From: Yamagishiella unicocca
Taxonomy: Eukaryota; Chlorophyta; Chlorophyceae; Chlamydomonadales; Volvocaceae
Assembly: GCA_003116995.1 (NCBI GenBank)
Contig: BDSL01000126.1
Span: forward strand, 1 to 64,000
Length of the DNA stretch: 64,000 nucleotides
Reading direction: 5' to 3'
Shown: one piece after another, positions 46,508 to 56,700 of the stretch
How the letters are laid out: every line of letters starts with the position of its first letter
Position numbering within the stretch: position 1 is the stretch's first letter
Made by a program: the position numbers and the translations under genes
The notes under the pieces: generated by a model
What the model was told of the DNA's origin: nothing
The model's database searches: none
The model's input: only the letters and a program-made list of their open reading frames with translations

Positions 46508-46888
46508 GAATTCACACTTGCTTGCGCCTGTCTATGTGAAGGAGAAATTAAATTCCTTACGGTGCGCTGTGAAGTCTGTATACGTGTAAAGTATTAGGTA
46601 CCCGATCCCTGCTTTGTACCAATTGGGTGGTTTCTGTCCTGACGCGTACGGCAGGCCTTGTGGGTGGCGCAAAACGCAGAGCGCCTGGCATGAAACACTC
46701 AAGGCTTGTAAGTTTTAGTCACTGCTGCTTACATTATAGCGTAAATACGGCTCCCAAACCTCCCGACATTTCGGCAAAGCGCATCCCTGCGCGCATCCCC
46801 AATCAAACATGCATCATTTGCCATCCGAGATCTCCATTTGGTAGCATCAGCCCTATCGGTGACAATCGCTGAGCCGCAGCGGGTCGCC
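46508..46888. promoter_or_regulatory. 381-bp divergent spacer between two start codons
   Basis: It separates the ATG of the small membrane protein (minus strand) from the ATG of the ALS3-like gene (plus strand). Both promoters and 5' UTRs must lie here if the first exons are right. I saw no clear TATA box. Confidence 0.55.
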
Positions 46889-49800
46889 ATGGCTCTGTCG
46901 ACACCGCCCCCCCTCCCGGCCCCAGCCTCGCCTCCGGGGCCATCTAGCGGTGGAGTCATCCACCTTTCCCCAGTCGCTGTGGCTCTGGCAGCAGCTGTCC
47001 TGGTCTTCAATGGCTTCATCTCCCTGAAGTTCAAGCTGGGGCTCCACGCCCAGCTGGTAGTCGCCTCCGTCAGGTTCGTTTTGCAGGTGTGGCTCCGAGA
47101 CCGCTAGTCTGCACCCTCACCCACATATCCAAACCCCCTCCCGATCCCCACATCCCCCACTCCCTGTCCTCCTCCCTGTCCTCCTGCCGCGCCATTTCTG
47201 CTCGACTCTGAGATGTTTCCGCACATTAGCACAGTATACCACACGTGCATGGTGCGCCGAGGACCCCGACAGGCGACAAACCTCCTGCCCGCTGCCGCTG
47301 CTGGGACAAGCGCCTTCCGGGGCATGCAACGTTAGGCTGCGGCCTTGCAATCATTAGCGCCGCCTTTTGCGGTTGGAAGTTATTAAGTTCAGTTTGGCAT
47401 TATTATTGGGATTCAGTTGATCCTTAAACCTGGTTGAATCCGCCCGGAAACGCAGGATGGTGGTGCAGCTCTCCTTGCTGGGTCATATCCTCGTACCAAT
47501 CTTCATGTACGATAGATGGTGGCTCGTACTGCTGTACGCGGCGTTCATGCTGGTGGTAGCCTCCCTGGAGGCCGTGCAGCGGCCGGGGTACACGTTCCAG
47601 GTGGGCGCCGGCGGGTGACATGTTCCATATTGGGGCCGGAGGGTGACACGTGCGCATGTGACACGGGGCGGGGCGGGGTTGTGGAGCGCCGCCCGGCAAG
47701 ACCACAGCCGCGCAGCTCCCTCTGCCCTCGCGCACGCACCCTGGACTCCTCATCGTTGCCCCCACCGTCTGCCCCTTCCCTCCCTCCTCCCATTGCCCCG
47801 CCCCTCTGCTCCTCCCGCGCTCCCATCTGCCCCTTTGCCCCCTAGGGCCTCCTGCCCAACACAATCCTGGCGATGGCCGCCTCCTCGGGGCTGCTGCTGA
47901 CCTACATGGTGCTGGTGGTGCTGGCGCTGCGGCCCGTGTGGGACGCCCAGTACATCATACCGCTGCTGGGCATGCTGATGGGGAACGCCACATCCGCCAT
48001 CAGCGTGGGGCTGTCGACGGTGCTCGATGACCTGGCATCCAGTGCGTGATGGTCGACGGTGCTTGAAAGTGGGGGGCAGCAAGGGGGCTGGAGGGAGCTG
48101 GAGGGTTCGGCGGGTGCTGCAGGGTGTTGATGCCGTGGGTTGGGACTTGCGAAGTGCTTTGTTGAGCTGGGGGTAGCCCTTGCGAATGTAACGGCGCGGG
48201 GAATTGTGGGGTGCTTTGTTGAGCTGGGGGTAGGCCTTGCGAATGTGAGGCCGGCGCGCTTGTATTGCGGCCGAATGCCCCGCCACCATGTCCGTAACCC
48301 GCCAGCCTGCACAACTGACCCATCCAGTGGCCCCCTCACCGCAGTCCGTTGCGCCCTCCCCCCCGTTCCCTCCACGGGCTTTCCTCAACCTCCCGCCCCC
48401 GCCGCCACCCCGCCCAGACCGTGCGGTGATCGACCACCTGCTCGCCCTGGGAGCCAACCGCTTCGAGGCAACGGACGCGGCGGTGCGGCGGGCCCTCAAG
48501 GCAAGACACAGCTGCGGCAGCGCAAGCTGCCGTGATGGAAGAGCGGGGCGGGGTAGAGCCGGGGCCGCGGCGGGGTGTCCCTGGGGCGCTATGCAGCCGC
48601 TCGCCCAGGAGTTGTCGGTGCGCACATTGCGATAGGGCAGGAGGGGAAGGTGGGCGGTCGCCGCACCCCTGCGTTCCCTTCATGGTTCATGCCCTTGTGT
48701 GCGCCTGCACAAGTAGTTAATAGTCGGAGCTCCGTTACTGCGGCTCCTGCCACTGCCGCTGCTGCCGCTGCTGCCGCTGCTGCCGCTGCTGCCGCTGCTG
48801 CCGCTGCTGCCGCTGCCTTTGTCCTGTACCAGCCACTGGCTGTTGGCGCTGACGCGGCTCCTGCTGCCGTACCTCTGCTACTGCCGGCAGGTATCCATGA
48901 TGCCGCTGCTCAACCAGATGAGCGTCATGGGAGTGGTGTCCATTCCGGGTAGGGGGTCCAGGGAGGGGGGGTGCGATAGGGGGTCCACGGAGTGGGAGTG
49001 GGTGGGACCTGAATCATCGCTGCTCACCGCCGAATCCCTTAAAACCGCCTAGTGGTGCCGCATTCCCGTGGGCGCCTCTCTGCCGGGCGGGGCTAGCGGC
49101 GTGCTACGCGTTGGCCGCATGCGTGACTCGCTGACATCACGCGCTTTGGGGGCCTTGTCTGACCGTGCCGTACTTGCCCGTACCAACCGTGAAGGCATGA
49201 TGACCGGTCAGATCTTGGCGGGCGGAGACCCTTCGCAGGTCAGTCCGTTGGGTGGCAGCGGACGGGCGGTTGGGTGGCTGGTTAGTTGGCGGCCGGTTGA
49301 GCTGTTGCTAGGGAGGGGTACCTGTGGCGCCACGAGGGCCACACAACAGGGAAGCCATGCCGCGTTACCTGCCACTCTTGCGACTACTGCCACTGCCGCC
49401 TGCCTCTCGTACCCATTACAACTACCCCTGCAACTGCCTCCCCTGCCCCCATCGCCTCCTCTGCCCCCACTGTCTTCCTCGAAACCCTGCCCCCACTGCT
49501 TTCCCCTTACGCAGGCCGCCCGATACCAGATGGTGATCATGTTCGGTGAGTGAGCGGCTCACCACCACAACCCACCCACCCACCACCCTCCGTCGCTACC
49601 CCAGCCCTTCCCCTCACTCCGCCGCTGTTTCTCTCCCCTTCCTTCTTCCCTCCCCCCCCAAACGCGCAGTCATCACTGCCTCCACCTGCCTTGCCGCCGT
49701 CACGTCCATCTACCTTGCCGTACTGCACGTGGTGGACTCGACGCACACCTTCCAGGCCGACCGGCTCATTAAGAAGCAGCGCGCCGCCGACGGAGGCGGC

Positions 49801-50712
49801 GCGGCGGCCTGGCTGGCGGAGGCGCGGTGCGTCGGAGCGACTGCGCGCCGCAAGGCTGCCGCCCTTGGCGGCTGCCTGGCGGCTGCATGCTGCTGCTGCC
49901 TGTGCCCAGCGCCACCGCGGCGGCGGCCCCGAGCCGCCGACGGCGGCGGTGGCGCCGCCGCCGCCCTGCTGCCTCGCAGCAGCGGCCCCACGGGGCCCGA
50001 GTCGCCCACCTCGGGCGCGGCGACGGCGGCGGCTGGCGGCGGTGGCACCCGGGCCGCTGCGTCTCCCTTCTCCTCGACGTCCGAACAGCAGCGGCGATGG
50101 GCCCTGGCGAGCAAGTGGCTGTGGGCCCCCGGGGGGCGATTCGGCCCTTGGGGCGCCAGCGGCCGCGCTGGCTCCGGAACCAACTCCCACCTGCAGCCGC
50201 ACGAGCGGCTGCTGAGCGCCGACAGCGCAGCATCCAGCTTGCTGACAGCTGGCCTCGATGGCGGCCCGACGTCGCCAATGTCAGTGCGCTCCCTGGCGGC
50301 AGTGCCGCCGCCGCCGCTGCCGCCAGGGCTTCCGTACAGTTGGGACTCGCGCGGGGTTGAGGGCGTGGGGGAGAGGGATGACGACGGCGGCGGGGTGTAC
50401 GACAGGGAGGAGGGCGCCGCTGGGGCTCTGCAACAGCCGCTGGTGGGGCCGGCGGGGGCGCGGTCGGCGGCGGCGGGGGGAGGAGGGGCAGGGGCGCGTA
50501 GCGGTGTGGTGGGCAGTAGCGTCTCGGCTGTAGTCGCGGTGGGCGGGTGGCTGGGGTCTCAGGCATCAGCGGGCTGGGGTGCGGCGTGGGATACCGTGGG
50601 AAGGTGGCGGGCGGGGGGCTCGTCCGGGTCTGGGGCCGGGGCCGCGGGCGGGACTGAGGCAGCGGCAGCCGCCGTGACGCCACCGGTGCTGGAAGCCGGC
50701 CGGGGGCTATGA
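46889..50712 (+). CDS. ALS3/FetB-type membrane permease (UPF0014 family) with long C-terminal tail
   Basis: Eight exons: 46889-47073, 47456-47600, 47846-48041, 48418-48500, 48891-48948, 49195-49238, 49515-49545, 49670-50712. Frames agree throughout; total 594 aa. The first ~290 residues follow UPF0014: HLSPVAVALAAAVLVFNGF, QLSLLGHILVPIF, DAQYIIPLLGMLMGNATSAI, the cytoplasmic ALGANRFEATDAAVRRALK segment, PLLNQMSVMGVVSIPGMMTG (the family's most conserved stretch), GGDPSQAARYQMVIMFVI and the last helix. Plant ALS3/STAR2 pairs with an ABC ATPase in aluminium tolerance and bacterial FetB exports iron; the substrate here is unknown. Intron 4 uses a GC donor (CTCAAG|GCAAGA). The last exon continues ~300 residues past the final helix as Ala/Gly/Arg/Ser-rich sequence with a Cys cluster. 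This may be a real tail or an unspliced end. A TGTAA lies at 51239-51243. Confidence 0.85.
48140..48250. repeat. Two copies of a ~35-bp repeat in ALS3-like intron 3
   Basis: TGCTTTGTTGAGCTGGGGGT followed by AGCCCTTGCGAATGT occurs at about 48156 and, with AGGCCTTGCGAATGT, at 48209. It lies inside the intron 48042-48417. Confidence 0.85.
48735..48815. repeat. GCC/GCT trinucleotide-type repeat in ALS3-like intron 4
   Basis: About 13 units of GCTGCC and related triplets, roughly 75 nt before the exon 5 acceptor. The array is open in all frames and gives an artificial poly-Ala frame. Confidence 0.9.
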
Positions 50713-52197
50713 CCGGTTGGGGCCTACCGGTCAGTGGGATTCGAGGGAACCCGTGGGACGGGTGCGGAAACTGGACCCGGTGTGGAATTGGGCTGAAGGT
50801 GACCCGATCGGCTGTGCTTGTGCTTGGGCGCAGTAACGGCGATACGACCATGTATGGATGGGCCGGGGCGCAAAGTACGACGTGCGTGCGAGTGTGTCCG
50901 TACTACGGCATCTCGTCAGGTGGTTGAAGTGGTTACCGGCGAGGATGTGGGAGGGACATAACTGGTGCCAAGGCGGGAAGCCCTGCTAGCTGTGGATCGT
51001 GCACGACATGTGTAGGTCATGTAGCGATAGTAACCACATACAAAAGCTGATGCAGTGGCAAAATCGGTAGTGTGCTGTACCTGCCTGGTACTGTCGTACT
51101 GTCAATTCGTCCCGCGAAGGAGGCTTGCATCTTGCTTTGCTGCTTGCGGTGCCCATCTTGAGCTGGTGGTCGTGTCCCCAATTTCACGGTAACGAAGTAT
51201 GCTCTGAGCCCACATGAGCGCGCATACACCCTAGGACGTGTAAAACCAGAAGTCGGCCATACATGGCGCGCAGGCTACAGGACTAAATTATAATTACAAA
51301 AATTGGTATGACCCGTCCATGCCATTTGTCAATATCAGGCCCCAGTCCACTCCAAATCATTTGCCGGAAGGCAGGCCCGCCCCATGCCTCCCATCTGATA
51401 AGCCAGTATCAGGAAAGTGCAACGTGGAAAGGAGGGTTGCCTAAGGACTAAAAATATGCTTAAACTCGAGCCCCACATTCCGCTGCGGTCGGCATAGCAT
51501 GCCGAAACGATGCATATCCTACAAAACCACGACGATCTCTGTGCTCGACTACTATCCACCGCTGCTAACAGTTCGTACATTCCTCGTCCACGAGGAAAAA
51601 ATGTTCCGTACGACACCGCGTGTCCCTGGAATAACAAGCGGAAGGCGCCCCACCTGTGAAGGTGCCAAACCCGCGCATTCGATACCTACAAAATACTTGC
51701 TTGCACCAGAGGCCCAATAACGGTGTGCTGGTCCCACAGTACGGCGCAACGCTTGGGTTGCAGACATTGCCTGAGAGCGATGCCGAACGCAGCCCGTCGC
51801 ATACGCGCGTTAGCTGGTACGAAATATAATTCACTTTAAATACGGCCTCTCACCGGCGCTCAACCACCCACGGCGCGCTCAGCAACGAGCTTTCTTCCTT
51901 CCAAACCTTCCAAACACCGTCGTCGCCCCCACACAGCTCTTCCAGAACGCGCCCTTTTCATCCGACCCACAACTCGAGGACTGAAGACGCTAGCACGCAG
52001 CCTGCCGACAAGCACGCAGCCTGCCGACAAGCACGGCATGCAGGAATATTGCGCATGCGCGTCGACACTACTTGTGTCAATAGTACTGAGCCGCACCGCC
52101 ATCATACGCCCCGCAATGCCGTACACCGTCGGCGCCGCCCCGTGCTGCTCCAGCGTGGGCCAGCGGGAGCCCCAATAACGCCACGCCCCACCACGAA
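50713..52197. other. 1.5-kb convergent spacer with opposed polyadenylation signals
   Basis: A + strand TGTAA at 51239-51243 can end the ALS3-like transcript (3' UTR about 530 nt). A - strand TGTAA at 51298-51294 can end the lumen-protein transcript (3' UTR about 900 nt). The interval around 51280-51310 is AT-rich. No exon was supported; open frames of about 70-100 codons lack features. Confidence 0.55.
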
Positions 52198-53333
52198 TCA
52201 GCGTAGGAGCATCACCAGGTCGACAGCCTCCTGGTCGATGGGTGGAGTTGCAGAGGAGCCGTCTGTTGCGTTCTCGTCACTGCCCGCCATCGCTGCCATC
52301 GCCGCCTCGCTCTCCGCTGCCTTGGCGGCCGCGACGTCCAGCACGCGCTTCGCGCGCTCCACGATTTCCGGCGGCACAGTCGCCAGTAGACGGTCAAAGG
52401 CGACGTACAAGTCCTGCACCCTGGCTTCCACGTCCTCCGGCTTTGGGGGCGTCTTTTCGAGCAGCGCGCCGTACAGGAGCTGGTCGTACGATTCAAGGGC
52501 CTTAAAGAAGCCAGTAACCAGCGGGCCGACTTCAGTAGTGCGTCCATCACGTGCGGCGTATTCACCGATTGCGCGGATGTTGTCCCGCAGACCACTGCAA
52601 GGGGGGCCATCGACGATTAAGGATTAAACGACGGCCCGCCTGGTCGGCGTGCTATGCATGTGAAGGATTATCCAATGCCATGCTTGCGCGCATGAATCTC
52701 CAACGCTGACGCCCACGGGTTGCAGGACAAACGCCGACATGTCAGCACCCAGCGGATTGGTTGTGAGCAAGAAGAACATGTCGATGGCCTCCTAGCCACA
52801 GCGACTTACTTGTACGGGCCCTGGCGAAGCAGCTCGCGGGCCGCTCCGACATCAGAGGCAGCAAGGGATTTTGCTTGTGATAGCAACCCGCGTGCCTCCA
52901 GGACGAGTGGAACGTATGTCTCGAGCCTGAACGTTGTGAGGAGGTTACACGTCAATACCTGGTACTTTGTCGCGGCATATGTAGCTTCATAGCGTGCGGC
53001 TTACGGGTCAAGCGTCTTGCGCCGTATATAACGGTTAATGCCTTGTCCGGCCGCATGCGAAGGGTTGGATCCAGTCAGCTGAGCCAGCTGAGATAACACA
53101 AGTGAACTGGAGAGTAGAAGTACATCCCGCCGGTCGAGCGAGGGTGTCTGCAGCCGCGGTGCCTTCGCGGCCGAAACACAGGACGCTGCAGGCGGCATGA
53201 CTGGCGGCGTCGAGCTCGCGCCTGGCCCCGGCCCAGCTTGTCCTACAGCCGATGAGTTTTGTGCCGTGCGTTGGAAGGGCGCTGATGCGCGCTGGAGCGC
53301 GCAGGGCCGCAACAATTGCGTGGCAGGGACCAT
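52198..53333 (-). CDS. Chloroplast, probably thylakoid-lumen, protein of unknown function
   Basis: Three exons (53333-53005, 52926-52810, 52594-52198) join in phases 2 and 2 to 280 aa. The N-terminus (MVPATQLLRPCALQRAS) is a transit peptide. A second targeting signal follows at about residues 68-95: DRRDVLLLSSSLVLSQLAQL, then SHAA. The twin Arg, hydrophobic core and A-x-A-like cleavage site are what Tat-imported lumen proteins carry. The mature part begins INRYIRRKTLDPLETYVPLV and is helical and charged (LRDNIRAIGEYAARDGR, DLYVAFDRLLATVPPEIVERAK). The IRRKTLDPLETYVP block matches, from memory, an uncharacterised plant chloroplast family; no biochemical role is known to me. The open frame continues upstream of ATG 53333 without another ATG, so 53333 is the chosen start. 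It is divergent from the HEATR5-like gene, 413 bp away. Confidence 0.8.
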
Positions 53334-53746
53334 CTGTGGTGGCGGAGAAGTTTGCGGCTCCGGAAGGGATGCGCGTCCACAAGTGCCTGATCTACAACTA
53401 GTTTTATCTTCCTGACCAATTGGTGCAAAAAGATCTGCGGCGGCGCCGGTACTCTGAAGCAAACGCTGAGCCAATGCTGAGCCGCAACCCCCACCGCCTG
53501 AAGAAGCCACCTCCTTTCGCACTTATTACCTAGACTGCAATATTTATAAATAAACTGATAATACTGTAGAGCCTGTAGAGCCGACTTTAAGGAAGTTGGT
53601 GTTCACGATGTCTGGTGTACGACGCCACAAATCCGAGCAGAATCGATTAGAGACCACGCGCGATGGTTTTGTACTATCGTTTTACGTAAAGCTAGGATAT
53701 TTAAATCATGACGGCTCTGCATTAGGATTTTCATTAGTTTGAGAAA
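53334..53746. promoter_or_regulatory. 413-bp divergent spacer between lumen-protein and HEATR5-like genes
   Basis: An open frame without ATG covers its left half in phase with the lumen-protein gene. The AT-rich stretch 53525-53745 probably holds promoter elements for one or both genes. No specific box was identified. Confidence 0.5.
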
Positions 53747-56700
53747 ATGTCACCCCCCGAGAGGGACTCGGGGGTGGCTTCTGGCGCCCATTTGGATGAG
53801 GAGGAGTGCCTACCATTTCCGATTTTCATAGCAGAGCTTGAGCTGCTTGTCGGAAACAGCAAACGCGGGAAGCCAGATGGAGTGCAGCTTTTGGAGCTGT
53901 TGCAGAAGCTGGTGGCAACGATTCCACGCACGGATAAAGCTGTGCTGAAGCAACATCAAAGGCAGTGCGAAGCGATGCTCTATGACGTGCTTGCTCACGG
54001 CATAGGCTCTGCAGTGAGCAGGGCGAAGGGAACGGGGCTTGGGTATCTGCCAAGGAATAGCGGAAATGTTGCATTATGATGCGATCTGCGTTCGTGAAAG
54101 GCATACAGCAGTCAAACTTGTTAGGATTTGTTTCAACGTCGATGGACTAGCCTAGAGGATTTCCTACAAATATGCAGGCGCCTCTTGGCGCGATGGCTGC
54201 ATTTGGATTCAAGCTGTTCTGCGGCTTGGACGAAAGCGGCATCGGTGATTCCTGTCGCGGGGATGGGAGGGTGTTTCCGTTTCTCCTGTCGAGGTGGTGG
54301 GAGGGTGTTGCAGCAAGGGCTGGCGGCCTACGTGCGCAACCGGCTCCGCCCACAGCCGCCACCGTTTTCAGGGGCAATATGACGCCCTTGCCTCCGCGAC
54401 CCATCTTGGCTAGCACTCGGCAAGCACCCCCTTGCAACCTCTGGTGCCACGGCGCCTGATTGTCACCTTTCCCAACAACTCCACCCACACCTCGGCCAGG
54501 GTGACGCATACCCCACGTGGCCCCTCCCGCCCAGGTCCGGCGCCTGATCTACAGCTGCTTCTCGTCCCTTTATGCCCATGGCGACTCCATTTCCATCTAC
54601 ACACGTGTCAATACGCTCCAGGGCTACCTTGCCAGCAAGGAGGGGATGAGCCGGTCCAAAGCTGAGGTGCGATGGTCCGGAGGATAAGGCAGGCCCATGC
54701 GTCAGTGCCAATGGGAGTCATTCTAGAATGTCTGTGCTGTGGGGCGAGGGAGACCACACATGGCGCGGAGTTAACGCCTTCGCACCAGGGGCATGTACGC
54801 AGCATGGCTGAACACCACGGCATAGAGGGCATCTGTTGGGGATTTCAACACGGCCATGGGCATATTGGCAAGGAGGTTCATCTCCCTGCAGCAGCGCCCT
54901 GCAGCTGGGCCCTGGCGTGCACTCACGCAGTCAGCGTGTCAGGCGAGACTGGTGGTCCGACCCGAGCTCCGGGTCAGCGATTGAGACAGTCAGAGCACCA
55001 CAGCTCGCATCCCAGGACTCGTCGCCCTGCGGGAGTATGGGGTCGGGTGCCCCGAGTGACCCAGATGGAGGCATGGGGCCTGGCGGCTCGGAGCTGCAGT
55101 GGCCTCTGAGCATTAAAGCACCGTGCCTGGGCCGTCGACGGCTGCAGCGGCGGCTGCCGGCGCCCTAAGGACCTCAGAGAAGCGCTGCGTGTGCTGCAGT
55201 GTGCGCGCTCAACGGCTTGTTGCGACGTTCTTGTGCCCAAGCACAGGGTGCAGATGTTTGCGGCAGCAGCATCCGGCCCGGTCGCGAACACGCCTGGTGG
55301 CGGCCCACAGCGGCAACAGATGGGCCACGTCCAGCCCGAGCGGGCGCATCGGCCACTCGCTCACGGCACTGCGGCCACCACGGCCGTTCCGGTCTCACAC
55401 TGCTGCCTGTCCCGCGCTCACCCATCTCCCTGCAGGCCATCCGGGTGGGGCTGTTGGACTTCCTAACCCATCTTTATCTGCAGTACGGCAGGTACGCATT
55501 GTTCGTAAGTTTCCCTCGGAGATAGTGAATCTCGAAATGCGCACCTGGAAAAGAAATTATGCTATATGCTACTATTGGCGTAGAAAGGACTCTGGCAGCC
55601 CATGGCTAGGGGCGTGGCTTGGGGTGAAAGAGCGTCGTATGGAACGGCAGCAACGTGGCTGGCATTGAGCCAGGGCGTGTCGCGTGCATGCATTGAGTCG
55701 GGCGGGCTAACTCCTACGCATTCTAACTCCTGCTTATCGCACCACGCGCCTTGTGCCCGTTCCCCGGTCTCCACGGCCACCCAGTGTTACACCTCGTCCG
55801 CCACCGTACGCCTCCGCCCATCCCTCCTTCGTCGGTTTCCTGTTCACTCTCTTCCCAGGATGCTGGGGAACTCGGCTCAGGAGTCGATCACTACCGCATC
55901 GCGCACGCTCAGCAAGAGCGGCAACCAGGTTGCCGTCCGCTGCGCGGCGCTGCGGCTGGCGGCGGCGGTGGTCCGCGGACTGCTCCCGGGAGACCGCTCC
56001 GCACCGGCGCTACACGCGGACGCGTGGCTGATGGTGCAGCGGAACGCCAAGGTGGGGAGCTACCAGGGTTTGGGGATGCCAACTGGCCACACGCGTTGTG
56101 GCTGTTGTGCTATCATCTCGGCTACATGCGGGTAGTGCGCCCGACCCACATCGCGGGGGCGCAACGCGGAACGCTCGAGGTTAGCACCACCGTGCCTGGT
56201 GTTAGCACCACCGCGTGTCGGCCCCTGGGCCCTCCGCAGCTCTCACTACCGCCCAAGCGGTTAGGCATCAGGGGGCAGGAGCCGTTGTCATCGTGGCTAC
56301 CTATCTGACACTGCCTGTGCAAATCGCGCACTGCGTGTGACACCCTTCCGAGGTCCCAAGGTCCGGCCCGCTCCAGCTCGCTTGGCCCCTGCCTTACTGC
56401 ATTGCCTTACTGCATTGCCTTGCTGTCTTGCCGTACTGCGTTGGCTCCCTCCCTTCCCGGCGACAGGACAGGACGTGCGAGGAGGTGCGGGCGGGCTGCC
56501 TGAACCTGCTCAGCGCGCTGTGCGTCGCGGGCGGCGGGCCGCTGTGGCGCGATGGCGCGTACGGCGCGGAGGAGGCGGTGCGGCTGTGCCTGGGGCTGGC
56601 AGATGACCCCTCGCAGGTGTGTTAGGGTCGGGCAGGGCGGGCAGCTGAAGCGGTGAATCGAGAGAAGAAGGAAAAAACAAGTTATACCCGAGTGGGGCAG

